Shown one piece after another: positions 1 to 5,717 of a stretch of 8,779 nt of DNA. Position 1 is the first letter of the stretch. Each line of letters opens with the position of its first letter. The position numbers were made by a program, and so were the translations under genes. Below the pieces are notes generated by a model. The model had not been told where the DNA came from. It searched no databases and was given only the letters and a program-made list of their open reading frames with translations. This DNA comes from Eggerthellales bacterium UBA948 (lineage in GTDB: Bacteria; Actinomycetota; Coriobacteriia; Coriobacteriales; UBA8131), in assembly GCA_002293265.1 (NCBI GenBank), contig DBCW01000132.1, positions 244 through 9,022 on the forward strand, written 5' to 3'.

Positions 1-60
1 AACTAGGTTCGTTTATGCAATTTAGTGTATTTTCATGATGGATGAAGGGTGGTTTTGCAT

Positions 61-1182
61 ATGCGTGTAGGTCAGCACATGAACGCTGCAAAGCGTATGT
101 CACTTGGGAGTGGACGTGTCAGTGAAGGTGTTTTGGCTCTAAGACCTGAGATGGTTAGCCGAAAAGCGTTGCTGATGGTGGGGGTAGTGGCTTTGTTGAT
201 TGCAGCCTTTATTGCGTTGATGCCGGCGAAGGCTTATGCGGGAACAGTAACACCACTGTCGGTTGGCTCCTCAACAGGCAAGGTTTGGTGCCAAAGCAGT
301 GAAGATGGTAGATTTAGTTATTATTTTTACCTATCTGAACGTTCAAACATAACCATCACAGTCAGCCATGAAGTCTACAACAATTCTGATACTTTCTGTA
401 GAGCTGGGCTTGCGGATGACGACTATCATTATGAATTCTACCCAGCTGAAAAAAAGAATACAAAAAATGACTCTGAAAGATATTATATCGTGTACATACC
501 TAACTATATGTCTACCTCTTCAATAACATATAGTAACCTTTCTGCAGGTGGACCATACTATTTCAACATGAGTACCGCGTATTCCGGAGAGGGTTATTCC
601 CTCAACTCATACTTCTCGGTAAGCATTACCGACATAATCTCTCTCGACTCTGCCCAAGTGACAATGAACAGTGCAAAAACTCACACAGGAAAAGCCATCT
701 ATGCAAACCCAACGGTATCTCTGTACGACAGAGTGCTCACCAAAGACGTTGACTACAAGGTCATTTCCTACAGTAATAACATAAAACCAGGCAAAGCTTA
801 TGTAACAGTCCAAGGTATCGGTAAATACACCGGCTCTAAAACCGGTAGCTTCGTAATCAAACCCGGCAAGGTATCTATTAAAAAGCCTGTAGCTGGCAAC
901 AATAAGATAACTGTTAAGTGGAATGGTAAAACCGGAGCATCCGGATACCAGGTACGCTATTTGGGCACTTACCAAACTTATGACTACAGTCAAGGCAAGT
1001 ATGTGACCAAATGGAACTCTAATTGGGAAGAACCTCAGAATGCGCCATCAAAAGCCAGATCCAAGGTATTAAGGCTTAACGACAAAGCCAAATACAAAGT
1101 GCAAGTGCGCGCATTTAAAACAGTTGACGGCAAACGCTACTATGGCGCATGGAGCAAGTCGATGACAGTGAAAACTAAATAG
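61..1182 (+). CDS. Secreted surface protein with MBG-like and Fn3-like domains
   Basis: Predicted exported cell-surface protein of 373 residues; function unknown. A hydrophobic segment (RKALLMVGVVALL onward, about residues 34-54) ends in a signal-peptidase-like site AKAYA|GTV. The next ~130 residues are Ser/Tyr/Asn-rich with two cysteines (a possible disulfide) and match no family I can name. Then comes an MBG-like repeat (about 194-267; key pieces DVDYKV, YSNNIKPGKA, GIGKYTG, GSFVIKPG), followed by an Fn3-like domain (WNGKTGASGYQVRY ... YKVQVRAF ... YGAWSKSMTVKTK). Such tandems are common in adhesin-like proteins of Coriobacteriia and Clostridia. ATG 61 was chosen because AAGGG (45-49) lies 11 nt upstream; GTG 49 abuts that motif and is too close. 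ATG 79 and ATG 151 are in frame; the last would give a more standard signal-peptide length but has a weak ribosome site. No sortase motif is present, so the mature protein may be released or held non-covalently. Confidence 0.8.
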   Translation: MRVGQHMNAAKRMSLGSGRVSEGVLALRPEMVSRKALLMVGVVALLIAAFIALMPAKAYAGTVTPLSVGSSTGKVWCQSSEDGRFSYYFYLSERSNITITVSHEVYNNSDTFCRAGLADDDYHYEFYPAEKKNTKNDSERYYIVYIPNYMSTSSITYSNLSAGGPYYFNMSTAYSGEGYSLNSYFSVSITDIISLDSAQVTMNSAKTHTGKAIYANPTVSLYDRVLTKDVDYKVISYSNNIKPGKAYVTVQGIGKYTGSKTGSFVIKPGKVSIKKPVAGNNKITVKWNGKTGASGYQVRYLGTYQTYDYSQGKYVTKWNSNWEEPQNAPSKARSKVLRLNDKAKYKVQVRAFKTVDGKRYYGAWSKSMTVKTK

Positions 1183-1216
1183 CACCGTCCAAAAGACTTG
1201 GGGCAAGCAACTTTTC

Positions 1217-1257
1217 TCGTCTATACGAAACGACTTAAATTCGTTTCGTATAGACGA
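1217..1257. repeat. Perfect 17-bp inverted repeat in convergent gap, possible bidirectional terminator
   Basis: The arms 1217-1233 (TCGTCTATACGAAACGA) and 1241-1257 are exact reverse complements around a 7-nt AT-rich loop (cttaaat). The hairpin lies between the ends of two convergent genes, where a shared terminator is expected. Neither side has a U-tract and the stem is only moderately GC-rich, so a textbook intrinsic terminator is not shown. It could instead be a dispersed palindromic element or a protein-binding site. Confidence 0.6.
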
Positions 1258-1332
1258 ATTTGTATAGAGAGATGCGTCGGAGCTAATAGCTCAGCAAAAC
1301 TGAGACAAGACACCGTTAAAGCGTTCCATTTG

Positions 1333-1364
1333 CTCAAGGTATTCTTTGCCGAGAATAGCTTGGG
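1333..1364. terminator. 13-bp hairpin just downstream of larC
   Basis: The arms 1333-1345 (CTCAAGGTATTCT) and 1352-1364 (AGAATAGCTTGGG) pair with one internal mismatch and one G-T wobble around a 6-nt loop TTGCCG. The hairpin begins about 14 nt past the larC stop on the minus strand. No T-run follows on either strand. It is a plausible U-less terminator or mRNA 3'-end stabiliser for larBC. Confidence 0.4.
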
Positions 1365-1377
1365 TAGTACGGCATCA

Positions 1378-2616
1378 CTAAAGGTCTTTAAGGTTGCGTA
1401 CATCTTCATAAAGCTGATTGAAGTCCAGCCCCTGTTCGCGTGCGATGCGAGCCACGTCTTCGTATTCCGGGCGATTAAGTTTTATGCTTCCGTTTGGCGT
1501 GTTGACCGCTGCAGTTTTGTAATGCACTTCACCATAAACGGTTTCTTTTAGCTCTACTTTGCGTGGCACAACAGTGCGCTCTACGTAGCTTCGCCTTACA
1601 CCCAGCGATCCTGTTAGTCTGACAACTGCTTCTGCAAACTCTTGTGCTTTGGCAGCAGAGGTCAGTACGCTTAGTTTCACAGCCAGTCGCCCCTTTTTCA
1701 TCGTGATAGGTTCTTGCCAAACATCCATTGCACCCAGCGCTAAAAGCTCTTCGCATGCAAAAACCATCGCTTCCGGGCTTAAGTGATCGATGTTTGTTTC
1801 CAGTAGAGTACAACCCTCGATCATAAATCCGCTGGCTTCCAATAGTGCATTATCTGTGGAGGAAATCGAGCCATCTTCAACGCAGCGCTCGCCGACCAAG
1901 ACGCGAACCACATTTGCTGCGCCCTCGATCATGCGACTTCCGCCTCCGTACCCCAAAGCCGCGGGTTTCATAAATGGCAGCGACTGCCAATTGCTCACAA
2001 AACTACGCGCCAAAGCAGCCCCTGTTGGTGTGGTCAACTCGCCGGTGTGAACTCCGGCATAGACCGGCAACCCTTCAATGATCTTAGCTGTAGCCGGAGC
2101 CGGTACCGGCATCTCGCCATGCGAGCAAACGAAAGTGCCAAAGCCCAACGCCAAGGGAGTTGCAAATACTGCTTCGGGAGCAAGCTTGTCGAGCAGAAAA
2201 CTGCTGCAGCAAATATCAATGATGGAGTCTGACGCGCCTACTTCGTGAAAGTGTACGTGGTCGATGTCTACTCCGTGAACCTCTGCTTCAGCTTGGGCGA
2301 TTGCCGTGAAAGCTTCCAGCGAGAGGCAAAGCGCTCGCTTGCTGAGGATGTCATTGCGACCGGCAGCTTCAATGGTCTCACGGATATCGCTCCAATGACG
2401 ATGTGGAGCAGTGTCTTCTTCAACCACAAGCCCGGTTGCCTGTATGCCGCCCTGCATGAGCGACTTGCGCTCAAGTTTAGCTTCAGGCACCAATGATGCG
2501 GCGAGACTCTCCACATCTTCAAAACCGGCCACGCCAAGATTCTCACAAACCTCGATTAAAGCGCCAAGTATTTTGTCGCCGGAAGCTCCGGTGGAAAAAT
2601 CAAAATGCAAAATCAT
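1378..2616 (-). CDS. larC: LarC, nickel-pincer cofactor nickel insertion protein
   Basis: LarC inserts nickel into pyridinium-3,5-bisthiocarboxylic acid mononucleotide in a CTP-dependent reaction, the last step in making the nickel-pincer nucleotide used by LarA-type racemases and epimerases. It is cytoplasmic. The 412 residues show the family pattern: N-terminal DFSTGASGDKILGAL (6-20), HVHFHEVGASDSIID (120-134), GELTTPTGAAL (192-202), ALGYGGGSR (220-228), then the C-terminal domain with ETNIDHLSPE (273-282), MKKGR (306-310) and NRPEYEDVARIA (381-392). Both halves sit in one uninterrupted frame, unlike Lactiplantibacillus plantarum, where a programmed frameshift joins larC1 and larC2. The His-rich loop common in the family is reduced to PHRHW (71-75). 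The start codon overlaps the larB stop as ATGA; GAGAGG 8 nt upstream is the ribosome site. The former name is DUF111. Family assignment is confident; the substrate of the final enzyme is unknown. Confidence 0.93.
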   Translation of the reverse strand: MILHFDFSTGASGDKILGALIEVCENLGVAGFEDVESLAASLVPEAKLERKSLMQGGIQATGLVVEEDTAPHRHWSDIRETIEAAGRNDILSKRALCLSLEAFTAIAQAEAEVHGVDIDHVHFHEVGASDSIIDICCSSFLLDKLAPEAVFATPLALGFGTFVCSHGEMPVPAPATAKIIEGLPVYAGVHTGELTTPTGAALARSFVSNWQSLPFMKPAALGYGGGSRMIEGAANVVRVLVGERCVEDGSISSTDNALLEASGFMIEGCTLLETNIDHLSPEAMVFACEELLALGAMDVWQEPITMKKGRLAVKLSVLTSAAKAQEFAEAVVRLTGSLGVRRSYVERTVVPRKVELKETVYGEVHYKTAAVNTPNGSIKLNRPEYEDVARIAREQGLDFNQLYEDVRNLKDL

Positions 2617-3362
2617 GCGTTAAACCTCTCTGGCGGCACGTTAATGCGGTGAGCTATTACGCCTGCGCCAAAGCCGTTGTCAATGTTTACTACGCTTACG
2701 CCACTGGCGCAGGAGTTTAGCATTCCCAGCAATGCAGCAATGCCGCCAAAGCTAGCGCCGTAACCAACAGATGTGGGTACAGCCACAACCGGTACATCTA
2801 CCAGTCCGGCTACCAAGGACGGCAAAGCCCCTTCCATCCCGGCAACTGCAACAATTGCACGAGCTTTGCGCAACTCTTTTTCGTGTGATAGCACTCGGTG
2901 CACGCCGGCAATTCCTACATCGGTGAGTAAACCTACGTTTGATCCCATGATACAAGCGGTCAGAGCCGCCTCTTGGGCAACCGGTAAATCGCTGGTGCCG
3001 GCGCAACATACAATAATGTATCCGCTGCCCAGACCGGATGCGTCATCCAAGATTTCTTCGGCAATTGTTCCTTTTATGCGCAGACCCTCCGGGCGTTGGT
3101 CAACATATAATACCCCGCAAGACTCAACGAAGTTAACATCGTTTACAACCCGGCGCGCAGCTTTAGCTTGCTCAGAATTAGCGCGGGTGCACAAAACACG
3201 ATCATGTTTCTCCACCAACGCTTTCATAATGCCGGCCACCTGATCCGGAGTTTTCCCGGCGCCATAAATAACTTCCGGAAACCCGCAGCGCTCTTCGCGC
3301 TCAAAATCCAGCTCGGCAAAGTTGTCCCAGTCATTTAGTCGTCCCAAAATAATCCTCTCCAT
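2613..3362 (-). CDS. larB: LarB, pyridinium-3,5-biscarboxylic acid mononucleotide synthase
   Basis: LarB carboxylates and hydrolyses nicotinic acid adenine dinucleotide to give the dicarboxylated pyridinium mononucleotide, the first step of nickel-pincer cofactor synthesis. Visible motifs: CGFPEVIYGAGKTPDQV (26-42), then a PurE-like carboxylase domain with AGTSDLPVAQEA (121-132), AGMEGALPSLVAGL (174-187), PTSVGYG (196-202) and NSCASGVSVVNIDNGFGAG (216-234). Cys218 lies where I recall the catalytic cysteine of the family. Only about 25 residues precede the GFPEV motif, so the helical N-terminal region seen in many homologues is short or absent; an in-frame stop 9 nt upstream of the ATG rules out extension in this frame. 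The ATG at 3362 has no clear ribosome site. A TTG at 3347 has GGAGAGG 6 nt upstream and may be the real start, removing five residues. larC follows with a 4-bp overlap, so the two are co-transcribed and probably translationally coupled. Confidence 0.92.
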   Translation of the reverse strand: MERIILGRLNDWDNFAELDFEREERCGFPEVIYGAGKTPDQVAGIMKALVEKHDRVLCTRANSEQAKAARRVVNDVNFVESCGVLYVDQRPEGLRIKGTIAEEILDDASGLGSGYIIVCCAGTSDLPVAQEAALTACIMGSNVGLLTDVGIAGVHRVLSHEKELRKARAIVAVAGMEGALPSLVAGLVDVPVVAVPTSVGYGASFGGIAALLGMLNSCASGVSVVNIDNGFGAGVIAHRINVPPERFNA

Positions 3363-3408
3363 CTCAATTGTCTAGGAAGCGCCGCTTTACTCATTGCGTG
3401 CCATCTTC

Positions 3409-3501
3409 TGTTCAGTTTGCCCCAGCTATCTCCAATCAGACAGAGACATTACGCCCGGTAGTGCCTCTATCTAATTAGACAGACCTGGAACAAACTGAAC
3501 A
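3409..3501. repeat. Two distant inverted copies of an 11-bp word in the larB/pheA gap
   Basis: TGTTCAGTTTG (3409-3419) and its exact reverse complement CAAACTGAACA (3491-3501) lie 71 nt apart, centre to centre 82 bp or about eight helical turns. Between them is a perfect 10-bp palindrome, TCTAATTAGA (3470-3479), and two similar words, TCAGACAGA and TTAGACAGA. The layout fits paired regulator sites in the divergent promoter region of larB and pheA. No known regulator's consensus is recognised. Confidence 0.4.
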
Positions 3502-3530
3502 AAATCTGACGCACAAGCAATAAATCTGCA

Positions 3531-3544
3531 CTTCCTTAAGGAAG
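3531..3544. promoter_or_regulatory. 14-bp perfect palindrome, candidate operator of pheA
   Basis: CTTCCTTAAGGAAG is self-complementary over all 14 bases and ends 6 nt upstream of the TATAAT hexamer, so it overlaps the space where RNA polymerase binds. A second CTTAAG (3545-3550) follows directly. A repressor bound here would block the promoter. It could also fold as a small DNA or RNA hairpin, but it lies upstream of the expected transcript start. Confidence 0.45.
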
Positions 3545-3550
3545 CTTAAG

Positions 3551-3556
3551 TATAAT
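3551..3556 (+). promoter_or_regulatory. -10 box (TATAAT) of pheA
   Basis: A perfect TATAAT lies 31 nt upstream of the pheA start codon, giving a predicted transcript start near 3563 and a leader of about 25 nt. No good -35 hexamer is found at 16-18 nt (GCACTT at 3528-3533 with spacing 17 is poor), which suggests activator dependence or control through the palindrome next to it. Confidence 0.6.
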
Positions 3557-3587
3557 GTAGTTTCTATACAAGAAGAGGAGCATAAAT

Positions 3588-4469
3588 ATGCCGTCAACAA
3601 ACAGCAACACACGAACATACGCGTATCTGGGTCCCGAGGGTACTTATTCACACGAAGCCGCACGCGCTTTTACGGCTGTGGATAAAGGCGAGTGCAAACT
3701 TGTTGAGTGTGCAAGTATCACCGAGATATTTGATCTTGTGGATAGAGGGCGTGCCGACTTTGGCGTTGTACCGATAGAAAATGCGCTTGAGGGAAGTGTT
3801 AATGAGACGCTTGATGCTTTTGCGTTTTCGTCAGATGCGCAGATTAGGGCAGAGATAGTAATAGACATTCACCACAATTTGATCGCAGCTCCGGGAGTGC
3901 AGCTTGCAGATATTAAGACCGTTGCTTCGCATCCTCAAGCCCTTGGACAAACGCGTAGGTGGCGCTTAAATAACTTGCCGAGTGTTCAAACCATGCCTGC
4001 TGCTTCAACCGCTGACGCAGTGCGTATGGCAATTGCGGTCAATAGCACAGCAGCTATTGCCAACTCACTGGCCGCAGAACTTTTGGGTGGCGAGATCATT
4101 TGCGAACGCATTGAAGACCGCTTTGGCAACCAGACACGCTTTGTCCTTATCGGCAATAATGCGCTGCCAAGCCCCTCAAGTACTAACGGATATAAAACTT
4201 CACTGGCGTTATTTATGAAGGAGGATCGTCCGGGAACGTTGTTGATGATACTTGAGGAGTTTGCCTACGCCGGGCTGAACATGACAAAGATTCAATCAAG
4301 ACCAACCAAAAAGGCGCTGGGTGACTACATGTTTTGGATAGACTTTAAAGGGCACATAGATGATATGAATGTGAGAACTGCTCTGGACTGCCTGCGCCTT
4401 AAGTTACGCGAGGTAAAAGTGATCGGGTCTTATCCGGCAGCATCAGAGCTAGGCGGATTATCGGAGTAG
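3588..4469 (+). CDS. pheA: Prephenate dehydratase with ACT domain
   Basis: Converts prephenate to phenylpyruvate, the committed step to phenylalanine, in the cytoplasm. The 293 residues match the stand-alone enzyme (PheA2/PheC type) with no chorismate mutase domain. The N-terminal lobe begins YAYLGPEGTYSHEAA (11-25); FGVVPIENALEGSVNETLD (58-76) and TVASHPQALGQTR (111-123) are family signatures; NQTRFVLIG (181-189) carries the TRF motif with the catalytic Thr183. The C-terminal ACT domain (about 204-284) has RPGTLL (214-219) and QSRP (236-239) in place of the usual ESRP, the site of allosteric phenylalanine binding, so feedback inhibition is likely. The ATG follows AGAGGAG (3574-3580) by 7 nt. 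The gene stands alone, divergent from larB and convergent with the CHAP gene, so other aromatic-pathway genes must lie elsewhere. Confidence 0.95.
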   Translation: MPSTNSNTRTYAYLGPEGTYSHEAARAFTAVDKGECKLVECASITEIFDLVDRGRADFGVVPIENALEGSVNETLDAFAFSSDAQIRAEIVIDIHHNLIAAPGVQLADIKTVASHPQALGQTRRWRLNNLPSVQTMPAASTADAVRMAIAVNSTAAIANSLAAELLGGEIICERIEDRFGNQTRFVLIGNNALPSPSSTNGYKTSLALFMKEDRPGTLLMILEEFAYAGLNMTKIQSRPTKKALGDYMFWIDFKGHIDDMNVRTALDCLRLKLREVKVIGSYPAASELGGLSE

Positions 4470-4472
4470 GAC

Positions 4473-4487
4473 GTGCCTTCCCGGCAC
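4473..4487. terminator. Small GC-rich hairpin between pheA and the CHAP gene
   Basis: GTGCC (4473-4477) and GGCAC (4483-4487) form a 5-bp stem with a 5-nt loop in the 29-nt gap between two convergent genes. No T-run follows on either strand. It is the only candidate shared terminator here and is weak. Confidence 0.3.
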
Positions 4488-4498
4488 TTCCTTGACTC

Positions 4499-5407
4499 TT
4501 ATTTGAGTTTCTTCCATTTTGCATAAACGGTGATTGATTTTGTGAGCTTTGTGTTTTTAGTAAAGCCGATTTCGGATCCGTTTCGCATGCTTTTCCAACC
4601 TTTAAAAGCGTAACCTTTCCGCTTGGGGCTCTTTACCATTTTACCGGCAAGAGTTTTGCCCTTTACGCCGGTAATTTTTAGCGTTTTCGGGCCGCCCTTG
4701 TAGCTATAGTTAAAAGTGATAGTAACTCTTTTTGCGGCGGGTTTATCTTCAGTAGTCGGTTGATCTTCGGTGACGGGGGGATTCTCCGGTTCTTCAGGTT
4801 TGGTAGTTTTCTGCGTAATGTCTTTAAAGTGTATGTACCCGCTTACGTCTGACTTGCTTATCGACCTTTTGTGGTATTTGCCGTTACCGTCGAAGTTGTA
4901 CTCCTCAATAACTACCGTATTTCCTTTTACTTCTGCAACCCATGCAACGTGCCCGGAGTAATTTGACCCTGAAGATTTCCACCATGCGATTGCCCCAACA
5001 GCAGGTTTCTTATCGACCTTGTATCCTAAGCTGCGTGCATTAACTCCCCATTCGTATGCCATCCAGCTAAGTCCTGCACGATCAAAGTTAAACTTGTTTG
5101 CGCTGTGCAGTCGCCAGGCAGCAAAAGAAGTGCACTGTCTGTTATACATGCCCCAAGTGTCTATCATGCTGTCGTTAGCTGCATTTTTCCATTCTTTTGG
5201 ATAATCGTCACCAATTACTGCTCTGGCATCTATCGATATATCGCTCTCAGTTGCCAGCGCTTTCGATGGCACTAAGGTAAATACCAGGGTAAATGAAAGA
5301 ATCAATATGGATAAAAACTTGGAGAGCTTTAGCTGTTCACCACAGCCGGCGTTATTTTGTCTCAACAAAACAAATCCTTCCCACCCATGGGGCTTTGTTA
5401 TGTCCAT
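4499..5407 (-). CDS. Secreted CHAP-domain peptidoglycan hydrolase with Flg_new repeat
   Basis: Predicted extracellular cell-wall amidase or endopeptidase. Numbering is from the ATG at 5407 (302 residues). A signal peptide (KLSKFLSILILSFTLVF..., 27-52) ends with KALA. The CHAP domain (about 64-197) has the catalytic cysteine in NRQCTSFAAWRL (Cys92), the histidine in SGHVAWVAEV (His153) and the third polar position in VIEEYNF (Glu169/Asn171). A Pro/Glu/Thr linker (about 198-226) leads to one Listeria-Bacteroides repeat (228-299; GYAFKGWKS ... SITVYAKW), a surface-binding module. The ATG has a poor ribosome site and puts 26 residues before the signal core. TTG codons at 5368 and 5365 follow GGGAAGGA by 6 and 9 nt and would give a normal signal peptide, so I favour one of them. 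The cut bond (amidase versus endopeptidase) cannot be told from sequence. Nothing nearby suggests a prophage. Confidence 0.88.
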   Translation of the reverse strand: MDITKPHGWEGFVLLRQNNAGCGEQLKLSKFLSILILSFTLVFTLVPSKALATESDISIDARAVIGDDYPKEWKNAANDSMIDTWGMYNRQCTSFAAWRLHSANKFNFDRAGLSWMAYEWGVNARSLGYKVDKKPAVGAIAWWKSSGSNYSGHVAWVAEVKGNTVVIEEYNFDGNGKYHKRSISKSDVSGYIHFKDITQKTTKPEEPENPPVTEDQPTTEDKPAAKRVTITFNYSYKGGPKTLKITGVKGKTLAGKMVKSPKRKGYAFKGWKSMRNGSEIGFTKNTKLTKSITVYAKWKKLK

Positions 5408-5438
5408 CCAGCCATTTATATAAAGTCCTAAGCTATTT

Positions 5439-5467
5439 AGTTTACCTGCGTCTCTTTTTCAAATCAA
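5439..5467 (-). promoter_or_regulatory. Candidate promoter of the CHAP gene
   Basis: Read on the minus strand, TTGATT (5462-5467) and TAAACT (5439-5444) are separated by 17 nt, each matching the sigma-70 consensus at four of six positions. A TATAAA nearer the gene (5419-5424) is another possible -10 with no good -35; using it would place the transcript start almost on the ATG and favour the downstream TTG start. Confidence 0.3.
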
Positions 5468-5480
5468 GCATTTATGCAAG

Positions 5481-5531
5481 TCTTATAAAGTCTTATAAAG
5501 TCTCGTAAAGCCGCAAACCTCTCACGTAAAG
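5481..5531. repeat. Helically phased 10-bp direct repeats upstream of the CHAP gene
   Basis: TCTTATAAAG occurs at 5481-5490 and 5491-5500, followed by variants TCTCGTAAAG (5501-5510) and TCACGTAAAG (5522-5531). The start-to-start distances are 10, 10 and 21 bp, so all copies face the same side of the helix. The core word TATAAAGTC recurs at 5419-5427 near the CHAP start. The array begins 13 bp upstream of the candidate -35 box, the usual place for an activator such as a response regulator. Direct repeats spaced by one turn are typical of such sites; the protein is unknown. Confidence 0.5.
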
Positions 5532-5538
5532 GTTTTGC
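5513..5538. repeat. Imperfect inverted repeat in the CHAP/rubrerythrin gap
   Basis: GCAAACCT (5513-5520) pairs with AGGTTTTGC (5530-5538) apart from one bulged T, around a 9-nt loop. It overlaps the last copy of the 10-bp direct repeat. It lies between two divergent genes, so its use as a terminator is unlikely; a binding site is more plausible, or it may be chance. Confidence 0.3.
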
Positions 5539-5602
5539 AATTATCAGCTTACGGATATCGCACATATCTGCATTTACGATAGAATTGTATGCAAGGTTGT
5601 TG

Positions 5603-5632
5603 TTGGCTTTCATGAGCAAACATCATTATATT
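5603..5632 (+). promoter_or_regulatory. Candidate rubrerythrin promoter
   Basis: TTGGCT (5603-5608) and TATATT (5627-5632) match sigma-70 boxes at four and five of six positions, with an 18-nt spacer. The predicted start is near 5639, leaving a leader of about 80 nt. The -10 box sits inside the palindrome at 5619-5638. Confidence 0.45.
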
Positions 5633-5638
5633 GATGTT
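5619..5638. promoter_or_regulatory. 20-bp palindrome over the rubrerythrin -10 box
   Basis: AACATCA (5619-5625) and TGATGTT (5632-5638) are perfect inverted arms around TTATAT; nine of ten base pairs of the full 20-bp element match. It covers the candidate -10 box, the classical position of a repressor operator, and abuts the PerR-like box. Confidence 0.5.
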
Positions 5639-5651
5639 ATGATTAGCATAA
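5637..5651. promoter_or_regulatory. PerR-box-like site at the rubrerythrin transcript start
   Basis: TTATGATTAGCATAA is an inverted repeat (TTATG/CATAA) of the length of the PerR box, TTATAATNATTATAA, and agrees with it at 11 of 14 defined positions. It lies at the predicted transcript start of rubrerythrin, a known PerR-regulon gene in several anaerobes. PerR itself is not in the window, so this is an inference from site and target. Confidence 0.45.
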
Positions 5652-5717
5652 TGAAGGAATGTTAAACGACCTAAAGGCATAAAAGCCACTTATGGAGACG
5701 GATGGAAAGGAAAAAAC

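Noticed and set aside
1198..1551. Plus-strand open frame of 117 codons overlapping the larC end
   Set aside because: No ribosome site; it runs through the 17-bp inverted repeat and is antisense to the conserved C-terminus of LarC. The protein resembles no family.
1378..2616. Programmed frameshift within larC
   Set aside because: Both LarC domains are in a single continuous frame, so no frameshift is needed.
2773..3243. Long plus-strand open frame antisense to larB (156 codons)
   Set aside because: It is a shadow of the conserved PurE-like domain on the minus strand; Thr/Ser/Pro-rich composition is typical of antisense frames.
4499..5407. Prophage endolysin
   Set aside because: The protein has its own signal peptide and a Flg_new surface repeat, and there is no holin or other phage gene beside it.
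5481..5531. CRISPR-like array
   Set aside because: The repeats are only 10 bp, with no spacers between the first three and no cas genes nearby.
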